NCBI GenBank assembly: GCA_946539175.1
Contig: CAMNHH010000046.1
Coordinates: 1-14,680 of the forward strand
Reading direction: 5' to 3'
DNA: 14,680 nt
Origin: an uncultured Clostridia bacterium
GTDB lineage: Bacteria > Bacillota > Clostridia > Oscillospirales > Oscillospiraceae
The number at the start of each line of letters is the position of its first letter. Position 1 is the first letter of the stretch. The position numbers were made by a program, and so were the translations under genes. The notes below the pieces were generated by a model that made no database searches, was not told the DNA's origin, and saw only the letters and a list, made by a program, of their open reading frames with translations. This document shows, in pieces, positions 1-5,950 of the stretch.

Positions 1-40
1 CTTAGGAGGCGGTCGCTCTATCCTGCTGAGCTACCGGGGC
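1..40 (-). tRNA. tRNA-Arg (anticodon CCT), 5' half, cut by the window edge
   Basis: Read on the minus strand, the sequence starts at position 40 with a 7-base acceptor arm (GCCCCGG), then TA, a D-stem GCTC/GAGC around an AGCAGGATA loop, an anticodon stem ACCGC and the loop CTCCTAA. The anticodon is therefore CCT, which reads the arginine codon AGG. The 3' half (rest of the anticodon stem, T arm, CCA end) lies outside the window. A near-consensus promoter ends 12 bases before the 5' end of the tRNA, so the primary leader would be only about 5-6 bases long. Confidence 0.93.
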
Positions 41-52
41 GAGTGCTTGTTT

Positions 53-81
53 ATTTTAGCCTCCCGGAAGGGAAATGTCAA
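53..81 (-). promoter_or_regulatory. Sigma-A promoter of tRNA-Arg
   Basis: On the minus strand, TTGACA (81-76) is followed by exactly 17 bases and then TAAAAT (58-53). The -35 is a perfect match and the -10 matches 5 of 6. The predicted start is near position 46, just before the tRNA at 40. The -35 box and spacer lie inside the long inverted repeat at 58-102. Confidence 0.8.
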
Positions 82-102
82 GCATTTCTTTTCCGGGAGG
101 CT
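58..102. repeat. Long hairpin between gpmI and tRNA-Arg
   Basis: The arms 58-69 and 91-102 are a perfect 12-bp inverted repeat (AGCCTCCCGGAA). An inner 6-bp stem GAAATG/CATTTC (72-77 / 83-88) closes a 5-base loop. The two stems are separated by GG/TT, which can wobble-pair in plus-strand RNA but is AA/CC in minus-strand RNA. It lies 10 bases after the gpmI stop codon, so it could end or protect the gpmI transcript. However, the minus strand has no T-run after the stem (it reads AAAATAAAC), which makes it a poor intrinsic terminator for gpmI. Confidence 0.75.
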
Positions 103-112
103 CTTTATAGGA

Positions 113-1684
113 TCAATATTCGATCATGCAGGGCTCCCAGCAGGCCGGGGCTTCCAGATCCATCAGCTTCAGGATGGTGGGAGCCACGTTGGCCAGTCCG
201 TAGTGTCCGTCCTTGAACACATGCTTCTCATCGGGATCGTAGATGATGAAGGGAACCGGATTCAGGCTATGGGCAGTGCGAACGGAGGTCTTGCCCTTCT
301 TGGTTTCCAGCATCTGATCGGCGTTGCCGTGGTCGGCGGTGACACAGACCAGATATCCGTATTTGTCAGCGGCTTCAATGATTTTGCCTACGCCTTCGTC
401 CACAGCTTCCATGGCGGTGATGACAGCCTCCATGACGCCGGTGTGGCCCACCATGTCGCCGTTGGGGAAGTTGCAGCGCAGGAAGTCAAACTTCTTGGCG
501 GCCATGTTTTCCACCATCCGCTGGGTGATTTCCGCGGCTTTCATCTTAGGGGCGAACTCAAAGGGGATGATGTCGGAGGGGATCTCCTCGTAGACCTCCA
601 GATTCTCGTCCACCTTGCCGGAACGGTTGCCGTTCCAGAAATAGGTGACGTGGCCGTACTTCTGGGTCTCGGAGAGCGCGTACTCTCTTACGCCGGCGGC
701 GCAAAGCACCTCGGTGAGGGTGTTTTTGATGACGGGAGGCTGCACGAGATAGTTGTATGGAATCTTCAGGTCACCGTCATACTCCAGCATACCGGCAAAC
801 TTTACGCCGGTGTAGCCAGGGCGCTCGAACTTGTCGAAGTCCTTCCGATCGAAGGCCAGGGAAATCTCCTGGGCCCGGTCGCCCCGGAAGTTGTACAGGA
901 TCACGGAGTCGCCGTTCTCAATCCGCCCTACAGGCTTGCCGTCCTTGGCGATGACGAAGGCGGGCAGATCCTGATCGATGGCGCCGGTTTCGGCCCGGTA
1001 GGTTTCGATGGCTTCCCGGGCGGATGCAAACTGACGGCCCTCGCCCAGCACATGGGTCTTCCATCCGGCTTCCACCATGCCCCAGTTGGCCTGATAGCGG
1101 TCCATGGTGATCTTCATTCTGCCGCCGCCGGAGGCGATGCGATACTGATGCTTCTCGTCGGAGAGCTCTGCCAGCACGGCCTCGATCTGGTCAATGTACT
1201 CCAGTGCGGAGGTAGCGGGCACGTCGCGGCCGTCCAGCAGGGCGTGGACGCAGACGCTGGGGAGATCTTCTTCTCTCGCCTTCCTCAGCAGAGCGATCAG
1301 ATGGAAAATGTTGGAGTGAACGTTGCCGTCGGAGAGGAGGCCCAGAAAATGCAGAGTCTTGCCGTTCTCCTTGCAGTTGGTGATCAGCTCCTGCCAGGTC
1401 TTGGAGCGGTAGATGGAGCCGTTTTCGATGGACTCCTGCACCAGCTTGGCGCCCTGGGAATAGATCTGGCCGCAGCCGAGGGCGTTATGGCCCACCTCGG
1501 AGTTGCCCATGTCGTCGTCTGTGGGCAGACCAACCGCGGAGCCGTGGGCCTTCAGCCAGGTATAGGGGCAGCTGGCAAAGAGACGGTCCAGATTGGGAGT
1601 ATTGGCCTGGGCTACCGCGTCGCCGGGGCCGCCGTCGCCCTTACCGACGCCGTCCATGATGACCAGAACAATGGGTTTTTTCAT
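113..1684 (-). CDS. gpmI: 2,3-bisphosphoglycerate-independent phosphoglycerate mutase
   Basis: This cytoplasmic glycolytic enzyme interconverts 3- and 2-phosphoglycerate using two Mn ions and a phosphoserine intermediate. The 523 residues fit the family, which is usually about 510. Visible motifs are IMDGVG (Asp11, metal), GNSEVGHNALG with the nucleophile Ser62, SDGNVHS (His123), DGRD (151-154), NFRGDR (265-270), FPNGDMVGHTG (Asp410, His414), TADHGN (Asp451, His452) and TAHS (His472), so both metal sites look intact. The start is set by GGAGG about 9 bases upstream. It follows the deaminase gene on the same strand after 72 bases but has its own likely promoter there. It ends 10 bases before the hairpin that carries the tRNA-Arg promoter. 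Confidence 0.97.
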   Translation of the reverse strand: MKKPIVLVIMDGVGKGDGGPGDAVAQANTPNLDRLFASCPYTWLKAHGSAVGLPTDDDMGNSEVGHNALGCGQIYSQGAKLVQESIENGSIYRSKTWQELITNCKENGKTLHFLGLLSDGNVHSNIFHLIALLRKAREEDLPSVCVHALLDGRDVPATSALEYIDQIEAVLAELSDEKHQYRIASGGGRMKITMDRYQANWGMVEAGWKTHVLGEGRQFASAREAIETYRAETGAIDQDLPAFVIAKDGKPVGRIENGDSVILYNFRGDRAQEISLAFDRKDFDKFERPGYTGVKFAGMLEYDGDLKIPYNYLVQPPVIKNTLTEVLCAAGVREYALSETQKYGHVTYFWNGNRSGKVDENLEVYEEIPSDIIPFEFAPKMKAAEITQRMVENMAAKKFDFLRCNFPNGDMVGHTGVMEAVITAMEAVDEGVGKIIEAADKYGYLVCVTADHGNADQMLETKKGKTSVRTAHSLNPVPFIIYDPDEKHVFKDGHYGLANVAPTILKLMDLEAPACWEPCMIEY

Positions 1685-1719
1685 ATGATATATCCTCCAT
1701 TTACTGAGTTTTCCGAATT

Positions 1720-1748
1720 ATTATAATACAAGTTGCGGAAAAGCACAA
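1720..1748 (-). promoter_or_regulatory. Probable gpmI promoter
   Basis: On the minus strand, a perfect TATAAT (1725-1720) is preceded by a 17-base spacer and a weak -35, TTGTGC (1748-1743). It lies in the 72-base gap between the deaminase stop codon and gpmI. A 7-bp inverted repeat (TTTTCCG at 1709-1715, CGGAAAA at 1736-1742) flanks the -10. It could be an operator or a weak hairpin ending the upstream transcript. Confidence 0.55.
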
Positions 1749-1756
1749 GAACAAAA

Positions 1757-3028
1757 TTAGAATAATCTGACGCCATCCACAAATTTTGCCGCGAGATTCC
1801 GATCGTCCGCCAGATACATGGCCCGCTCCAGGCGGCTGAGAAGATCCAGGGGTTGGGGATGGAACAAATTGCTGTCGTCCAGCACAAGCGCGTCAAAGAC
1901 GTATCCGTCCTCGAATTTTCCCATTTTTCCGAAGAAGGCGCCGCCGCCCGCCGTGGCGAGGTGGAAGGCCTGGGCAAAGCTCAGCGGCGACACACTGTTG
2001 TCATACAGACGCCAGCGCAGCTTGCTGGCCTGGACGGCGTGGGTGATGGCCTTGAACATGCTCTCATGACTGCCGCCGGCCAGATCCGTGGCAAGTCCAA
2101 CCTGAAGTCCCATTTCCAGATAGCGGGAGACAGGGGCTACGCCGGATGCCAGATTCATGTTGGATTCCGGACTGTGGGCGATAAATACCCCATTTTGCCG
2201 GATCCGCTCCAGCTCCTCTTCACCGGAGTGGACGCAGTGCGCCATGGCGCAGCGATGGTCTCTCCCGAACAGACCGAAGCGGTCATAGGCGTCGCCATAA
2301 AAGCGGGCGGCAGGGGATAGACGACGCACCAGGTCGATCTCACCGAGGTTTTCGCTGAGATGACTCTGAACGGGTAGATCGTACTTATGGCGCAGCGCAC
2401 CCAAGCCCTCCAGCAGGGCGTCCGTGCAGGAGGGAATGAAGCGGGGGGTCAGAATGGGCTTGGTGTTGGAAAAGCGCTCCAGGGCCTGCAGGATCCACTG
2501 TTCCGTTTCCCGGACGGCTTCCTCCGGCGCCGGGTCCCGCACAGAAGGCGGGCAGTTCCGGTCCATGTTGACCTTGCCCACGCAGCAGTGAAGGCCGGAG
2601 GCTTCCAGCTTCTCCATCAGCAGCAGGGTGGCGGGGCTGTGGACCGTCGCAAAGATTGAGGCGCGGACGGTGGGGGAGCGGCGAAGAGCCGTGACAAAGC
2701 CCTCGTAGGCCCGCTCCGCGTAGGAAAGCTCACGGAATTTGGACTCCTCCGGGAAGGTGTAGCGATTGAGCCAATCCAGCAGCTCCATGTCCATTCCAAG
2801 TCCACGGAACGCGAACTGAGAAGCGTGCAGATGCAGATCATACATCCCGGGCAGTATCAGCCGATCTCCGAAATCCTCCAGGGGAAGTCCGGAAAAGGCG
2901 GCGGGCAGCGCGGAAAACACACCGCGGCAGATTCCACCGACCACAGGCAGATAGCCGTTTTCGGTCCAAACGATCCGTTCCGGAGAAGCACTGTACAGGA
3001 TTTGGCCTTTTATGACAAAGTCTTTCAT
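1757..3028 (-). CDS. guaD: Guanine deaminase-like amidohydrolase
   Basis: This is a cytoplasmic zinc hydrolase of the amidohydrolase superfamily. Guanine deaminase converts guanine to xanthine and ammonia in purine salvage or catabolism. Among the 423 residues are PGMYDLHLH (HxH at 66/68, metal site), TPRFIPSC (194-201, a hallmark of guanine deaminases), QSHLSE (His223, Glu226), MAHCVH (His264), SPESNMNLASG (286-296) and LATDLAGG (Asp315). An N-terminal beta segment precedes the barrel, as is usual for the superfamily. The start is fixed by GGAGG eight bases upstream. A promoter with a palindrome over its -35 lies just ahead. No purine permease or xanthine dehydrogenase gene is nearby, so the substrate rests on the motifs alone; another TRZ/ATZ-type deaminase is the main alternative. 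Confidence 0.85.
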   Translation of the reverse strand: MKDFVIKGQILYSASPERIVWTENGYLPVVGGICRGVFSALPAAFSGLPLEDFGDRLILPGMYDLHLHASQFAFRGLGMDMELLDWLNRYTFPEESKFRELSYAERAYEGFVTALRRSPTVRASIFATVHSPATLLLMEKLEASGLHCCVGKVNMDRNCPPSVRDPAPEEAVRETEQWILQALERFSNTKPILTPRFIPSCTDALLEGLGALRHKYDLPVQSHLSENLGEIDLVRRLSPAARFYGDAYDRFGLFGRDHRCAMAHCVHSGEEELERIRQNGVFIAHSPESNMNLASGVAPVSRYLEMGLQVGLATDLAGGSHESMFKAITHAVQASKLRWRLYDNSVSPLSFAQAFHLATAGGGAFFGKMGKFEDGYVFDALVLDDSNLFHPQPLDLLSRLERAMYLADDRNLAAKFVDGVRLF

Positions 3029-3062
3029 CTAAAGACCTCCAAAACAGAGAAATGATAGATTC

Positions 3063-3091
3063 ATTATAATGCATAGGGGCCGGAATTGCAA
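3063..3091 (-). promoter_or_regulatory. Promoter of the guanine deaminase gene
   Basis: On the minus strand, TTGCAA (3091-3086) is followed by 17 bases and a perfect TATAAT (3068-3063), 35 bases before the start codon. It is divergent from the promoter at 3138-3166. Confidence 0.7.
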
Positions 3092-3095
3092 TTCC
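3082..3095. promoter_or_regulatory. 14-bp perfect palindrome over the guaD -35 (candidate operator)
   Basis: GGAATTGCAATTCC is a perfect palindrome that covers the whole -35 hexamer of the deaminase promoter. A dimeric repressor bound here would block the promoter. The binding protein is unknown; no regulator gene for it is in the window. Confidence 0.5.
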
Positions 3096-3137
3096 TTTTC
3101 CGCGTAAACAGAACTGAAAAAAATAACAAATATAAAG

Positions 3138-3166
3138 TTGACAGAAGGCAAAAGCTCTGGTATGAT
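3138..3166 (+). promoter_or_regulatory. Strong sigma-A promoter for the 169-aa gene and probably the RT cluster
   Basis: A perfect TTGACA (3138-3143) is followed by a 17-base spacer and TATGAT (3161-3166). The start would be near 3173, giving a leader of about 48 bases before the ATG at 3221. No good terminator separates this gene from the next two, apart from the inverted-repeat element at 3762-3901. Confidence 0.82.
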
Positions 3167-3220
3167 CGAAACAGGGAAGATTCGGTTCTCCCGATCCTGA
3201 ACTAAAAGGAGGTTTGCGTC

Positions 3221-3730
3221 ATGAGCCTGTTATCCAAGCTGCTGGGCGGCAAGAAACCGTCCATTTCCGACATGGTAGATCTGCTTCAGGGAAAAGCCTC
3301 AAAGCCGGTTTCCGGGCAGAACGTTTCTTTCGCCTCCCGTCCATCGAATCAGGTTTCCGAATCATTTGTAGAACAGACGCCCATTGGCCGCTCCTGGGGC
3401 GAAACGATGCCCAACGAGCCCAACCAGTATAATTACCCCGGGAGCTATCGGCAATATTTTGAGGAGATTTTTAACCGGGACTTTGCGGCCTGGCGCGTCA
3501 CCAGAAGCTTTAACCCCAAGAGCGACAAGACAACGATCTACACCTTCTTTGACGGTTCCCGGACCGCTCTGGTGGTGGAGCTCATGTCCCGGCGGGCGGA
3601 TCTGCAGAAGCTGCGTCGGGATTGCGGACGCAGCGGCATCCCGTATCTGCGCTTCTACTATGATTACCACGGCTGGTGGAACGCCCGATCCTACGTGGTA
3701 AACCGGATCAACGCCGTCCTGGGCCGTTGA
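3221..3730 (+). CDS. Hypothetical 169-aa protein upstream of the reverse transcriptase
   Basis: I do not recognise a named family. The start is well supported by AAAGGAGG (3205-3212) and the strong promoter ahead. Residues 1-70 look flexible and low in structure, with a short amphipathic start (LLSKLLGG). Residues 75-169 look like a compact alpha/beta domain: a helix with GSYRQYFEEIF, the strand-turn-strand TTIYTFFDGSRTALVVEL, a basic helix (RRADLQKLRRDCGRSG), then the strand PYLRFYYDYHGWW and a last helix (ARSYVVNRINAVL). The order with Asp111, Glu120 and a following basic helix faintly resembles the PD-(D/E)xK nuclease fold and DUF2726-type domains, but no ExK is present, so this is speculation. 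No signal peptide or membrane segment is seen. It ends 31 bases before the inverted-repeat element that leads into the RT. Confidence 0.85.
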   Translation: MSLLSKLLGGKKPSISDMVDLLQGKASKPVSGQNVSFASRPSNQVSESFVEQTPIGRSWGETMPNEPNQYNYPGSYRQYFEEIFNRDFAAWRVTRSFNPKSDKTTIYTFFDGSRTALVVELMSRRADLQKLRRDCGRSGIPYLRFYYDYHGWWNARSYVVNRINAVLGR

Positions 3731-3761
3731 TGCTTCCACCCGCGGCGCCCGCCACAAAATG

Positions 3762-3901
3762 AAAAAAACAGAAAGAGAACGCTTTGCGCCTGCGGCGGAC
3801 CCGGCATGGACTGTTTTTGACTTCGCAGGCAGTCTGTCCCTGTACGGTCTGGTACTTCCCGTAATTTTACGGGCTTTAACGCTTTCTCTTTCTGTTTTTT
3901 T
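3762..3901 (+). ncRNA. Candidate structured RNA or attenuator with an 18-bp terminal inverted repeat, just upstream of the RT
   Basis: The 18 bases at 3762-3779 (A7 CAGAAAGAGAA) are a perfect inverted repeat of 3884-3901 (ending CTG T7), enclosing 104 bases. Inside are further stems: GCCTGCG/CGCAGGC (3788-3794 / 3824-3830), CCCGTA/TACGGG (3858-3863 / 3868-3873), and a competing GACTG/CAGTC (3809-3813 / 3830-3834). The element ends 8 bases before the RT ribosome binding site. The T7 end could make it a terminator or attenuator of the upstream transcript. Equally, it could be a stable RNA closed by its ends, in the manner of retron-type or DRT-type RT-associated RNAs, or a small decayed transposable element. 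The inverted repeats are directly visible; the role is inferred. Confidence 0.5.
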
Positions 3902-3920
3902 GCACCCTCAGGAGATTGCT

Positions 3921-5150
3921 ATGACGATGCTGCACGCGCTTTCCCTGCCGGAGCTGTGGGAAACCTTTTATCTCTATAAAACAAGTCTGCTCTGTCCCAA
4001 ACAAGAAGCGCGGCGGCTGCGGGACTATATTGACAGAAGAGCCTATGAGCCGGTGTGTCGGGGCATCGGCGGGGGAGAGACCTTCCCTCTGCCAAGACGG
4101 GCTGTGATCTCGAAGATGCACAGTGATAAAAAAAGGATCGTCTATATCTATCCGGAGCCGGAGAACACGGTGCTGAAGCTGTTGACCTGGCTGCTGCTTC
4201 GCCGCTATGACGATTTGTTTGCGCCGGGGCTGTATTCCTTCCGCCCCGGCAGGACCGCCAAGGACGCCATTCGCTGGCTGCTCTCCGTACCGGAGCTTCG
4301 GCACATGTATGCCTACAAGCTGGACGTGAGCAATTATTTCAATTCCGTCGACCTGGGCCGTTTCCTTCCCCTGCTGGAGCGGACCTTGAAGAATGAACCG
4401 GATACCTTCCGCTTTCTCTCGTCTCTGCTCCAAGAGCAGGCTGTGCTGGAGCAGGGAAAACGATTGATCGAGCCAAAGGGCATCATGGCCGGAACGCCCC
4501 AATCTGCCTTCTACGCCAACCTGTTTTTGATGGATCTGGATCGATTCTTTTACGAAAAAAAGATCCCATATGCCAGATATTCCGACGATATGATTCTCTT
4601 TGCCTCCACGGAGGCGGAGCTGCGGGAGCAGGCCGGTATTCTGCGGAGCCTTCTGGAGGAAAAGGGCCTTACGGTCAATCCGGCAAAGGAGAGCTTTTTT
4701 ACCCCGGCGGAGGGGTGGGTCTTCCTGGGCTTCCAATATAAAGACGGAGTCGTGGACATCGCTCCCGCTACGATGGATAAGCTGAAGGCCAAAATGCGCC
4801 GTAAGACCCGTGCCCTTTGCCGCTGGCGGGACCGGGGCGGCCATACGGGCCAGCAGGCGGCGGCAGCCTTCATCCGGGTCTTCAACCGGAAGCTGCTGGA
4901 CGCGCCGGAGGATCATGAACTAAGCTGGAGTCACTGGTTTTTCCCGGTCATCAATACGGATTTCAGTCTCCGGGTGATCGACCGCTATGCCCAGGACTGC
5001 CTCAGGACCATCATCACCGGCAAGCGGACCAAGGCCCGCTACGACGCCCGCTATCGGGAGCTGAAAAACCTGGGCTATCGCAGCCTGGTCCACGAATACT
5101 ACGCCCATCATCGGGCGGAGCGGGAACGCCCCACGGCCCTGAATCCTTAG
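3921..5150 (+). CDS. Stand-alone reverse transcriptase (group II-like or unknown-group RT)
   Basis: This is a predicted RNA-directed DNA polymerase of 409 residues. I place the start at ATG 3921, not at the longer reading from 3759: AGGAG at 3910-3914 sits 6 bases before it, whereas 3759 has no ribosome binding site and the extra 54 codons only cover the inverted-repeat element. Numbered from 3921, the motifs are LYSFRPGR (104-111), KLDVSNYFNSVD with catalytic Asp135, GIMAGTPQSAFYAN (187-200), the active site YSDD (220-223), GLTVNPAKE (249-257) and FLGF (268-271). A thumb-like C-terminal part ends in YRSLVHEYY (386-394). There is no HNH endonuclease, no clear maturase DNA-binding zinc domain, no retron VTG motif and no DGR SQ motif. 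Group II RTs usually have PQG where this one has IMAG. It lies 15 bases before the phosphatase gene, so the two are probably co-transcribed. It may act in defence or DNA repair, as some free-standing RTs do; that is inference. Confidence 0.9.
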   Translation: MTMLHALSLPELWETFYLYKTSLLCPKQEARRLRDYIDRRAYEPVCRGIGGGETFPLPRRAVISKMHSDKKRIVYIYPEPENTVLKLLTWLLLRRYDDLFAPGLYSFRPGRTAKDAIRWLLSVPELRHMYAYKLDVSNYFNSVDLGRFLPLLERTLKNEPDTFRFLSSLLQEQAVLEQGKRLIEPKGIMAGTPQSAFYANLFLMDLDRFFYEKKIPYARYSDDMILFASTEAELREQAGILRSLLEEKGLTVNPAKESFFTPAEGWVFLGFQYKDGVVDIAPATMDKLKAKMRRKTRALCRWRDRGGHTGQQAAAAFIRVFNRKLLDAPEDHELSWSHWFFPVINTDFSLRVIDRYAQDCLRTIITGKRTKARYDARYRELKNLGYRSLVHEYYAHHRAERERPTALNP

Positions 5151-5165
5151 AAACGGAGAACAAGC

Positions 5166-5864
5166 ATGCATTATGTGGTTTCGGATATCCATGGCTGCTT
5201 CGGATTATATCAGCGCCTGCTGGAGGAAATCTCGTTTTCGAATCGTGACATCCTGTTTTTCCTGGGGGACGCCGCGGATCGAGGTCCCATGGGGATCGAG
5301 GTGATGGAGGATCTGATGAGCAGACCCAACGTGATCTGTCTGCTGGGCAATCACGAGGATATATTCCGCAAAACCGCCCGGGGCTGGGAGAGCAGGCTCT
5401 CCTCCGACGAGGAAAAGGCCTGGCAGCGGACCTATCTGAACTGGACCGGACGGAATGGCGGAGACCTGACCTGGAACGCATGGCTGCGTTTGCCGGAGCG
5501 GCGTCGCGGGAAGCTTCTGGATTGGATGGAGGGCTTGAGCCGCTTCTATGAGATCACGGTGAACGGGCGGGCCTTTCTGCTGGCCCACGCCGGTGTTGGA
5601 CGGTATCAGGCGGAAAAGCCTTTGGAGGACTGCGAGCTCCATGATTTTATCTGGGAGCGTATGGACTACCGCAAACGCTATTATCGCGACAAACTGTTGG
5701 TTACAGGACATACGCCCACTGCTTTTATCGACCCCGCCGCGGCAGGCCGCGTCTGGCAGCACAACAATCACATCGCCATTGACTGCGGCGCGGTCTATTG
5801 CGGCAGGCTGGGCTGCGTTTGCCTGGAAAGCCTGGAGGAGATTTATGTGACAGAAGGCCGCTGA
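5166..5864 (+). CDS. PPP-family metallophosphatase (Ser/Thr phosphatase or ApaH/PrpA-like)
   Basis: This 232-residue calcineurin-like phosphoesterase is probably cytoplasmic, with a two-metal centre. The signature blocks are all present: SDIHG (Asp7, His9), GDAADRG (Asp35, Asp38), GNHED (61-65), AHAGV (His141), TGHTP (180-184) and IDCG (205-208). This order is that of bacterial PPP phosphatases such as PrpA, lambda phosphatase and symmetrical Ap4A hydrolase; the substrate (phosphoprotein or dinucleotide) cannot be told by eye. The start is supported by GGAG (5155-5158) 7 bases before the ATG. The gene begins 15 bases after the RT stop codon with no promoter between, which suggests one operon. 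There is no sign of truncation. Confidence 0.9.
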   Translation: MHYVVSDIHGCFGLYQRLLEEISFSNRDILFFLGDAADRGPMGIEVMEDLMSRPNVICLLGNHEDIFRKTARGWESRLSSDEEKAWQRTYLNWTGRNGGDLTWNAWLRLPERRRGKLLDWMEGLSRFYEITVNGRAFLLAHAGVGRYQAEKPLEDCELHDFIWERMDYRKRYYRDKLLVTGHTPTAFIDPAAAGRVWQHNNHIAIDCGAVYCGRLGCVCLESLEEIYVTEGR

Positions 5865-5892
5865 CGCAGACCTGGAAACCGAAAAAGAGGAC

Positions 5893-5920
5893 TTGTAAAG
5901 CGGACTGATTATGCTATGAT
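5893..5920 (+). promoter_or_regulatory. Extended -10 promoter of the NhaC-family antiporter
   Basis: TTGTAA (5893-5898), a 16-base spacer and TATGAT (5915-5920) preceded by TGC form a TGnTATGAT extended -10. The -10 ends 30 bases before the ATG at 5951. It marks a new transcription unit after the phosphatase. Confidence 0.72.
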
Positions 5921-5950
5921 AACAATACTTTGATCGTGGAGGCGAAGTTT

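Noticed and set aside
58..102. Standard intrinsic terminator of gpmI
   Set aside because: The stem is strong, but no T-run follows it on the minus strand; kept as a hairpin only.
47..1726. Plus-strand frame of 559 codons antisense to gpmI
   Set aside because: The minus strand carries all gpmI catalytic motifs; the plus frame has no recognisable domain or ribosome binding site.
3759..3920. Longer RT start giving 54 extra N-terminal residues
   Set aside because: There is no ribosome binding site before 3759, the segment overlays the inverted-repeat element, and AGGAG sits correctly before ATG 3921.
3762..5150. Retron (RNA plus RT)
   Set aside because: The inverted-repeat layout is suggestive, but the RT lacks the retron VTG and NAxxH motifs, so a classical retron is unlikely.
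3138..5864. Diversity-generating retroelement or group II intron
   Set aside because: No template/variable repeat pair, no SQ motif in the RT, no endonuclease domain, and no intron-like domain V seen around the RT.
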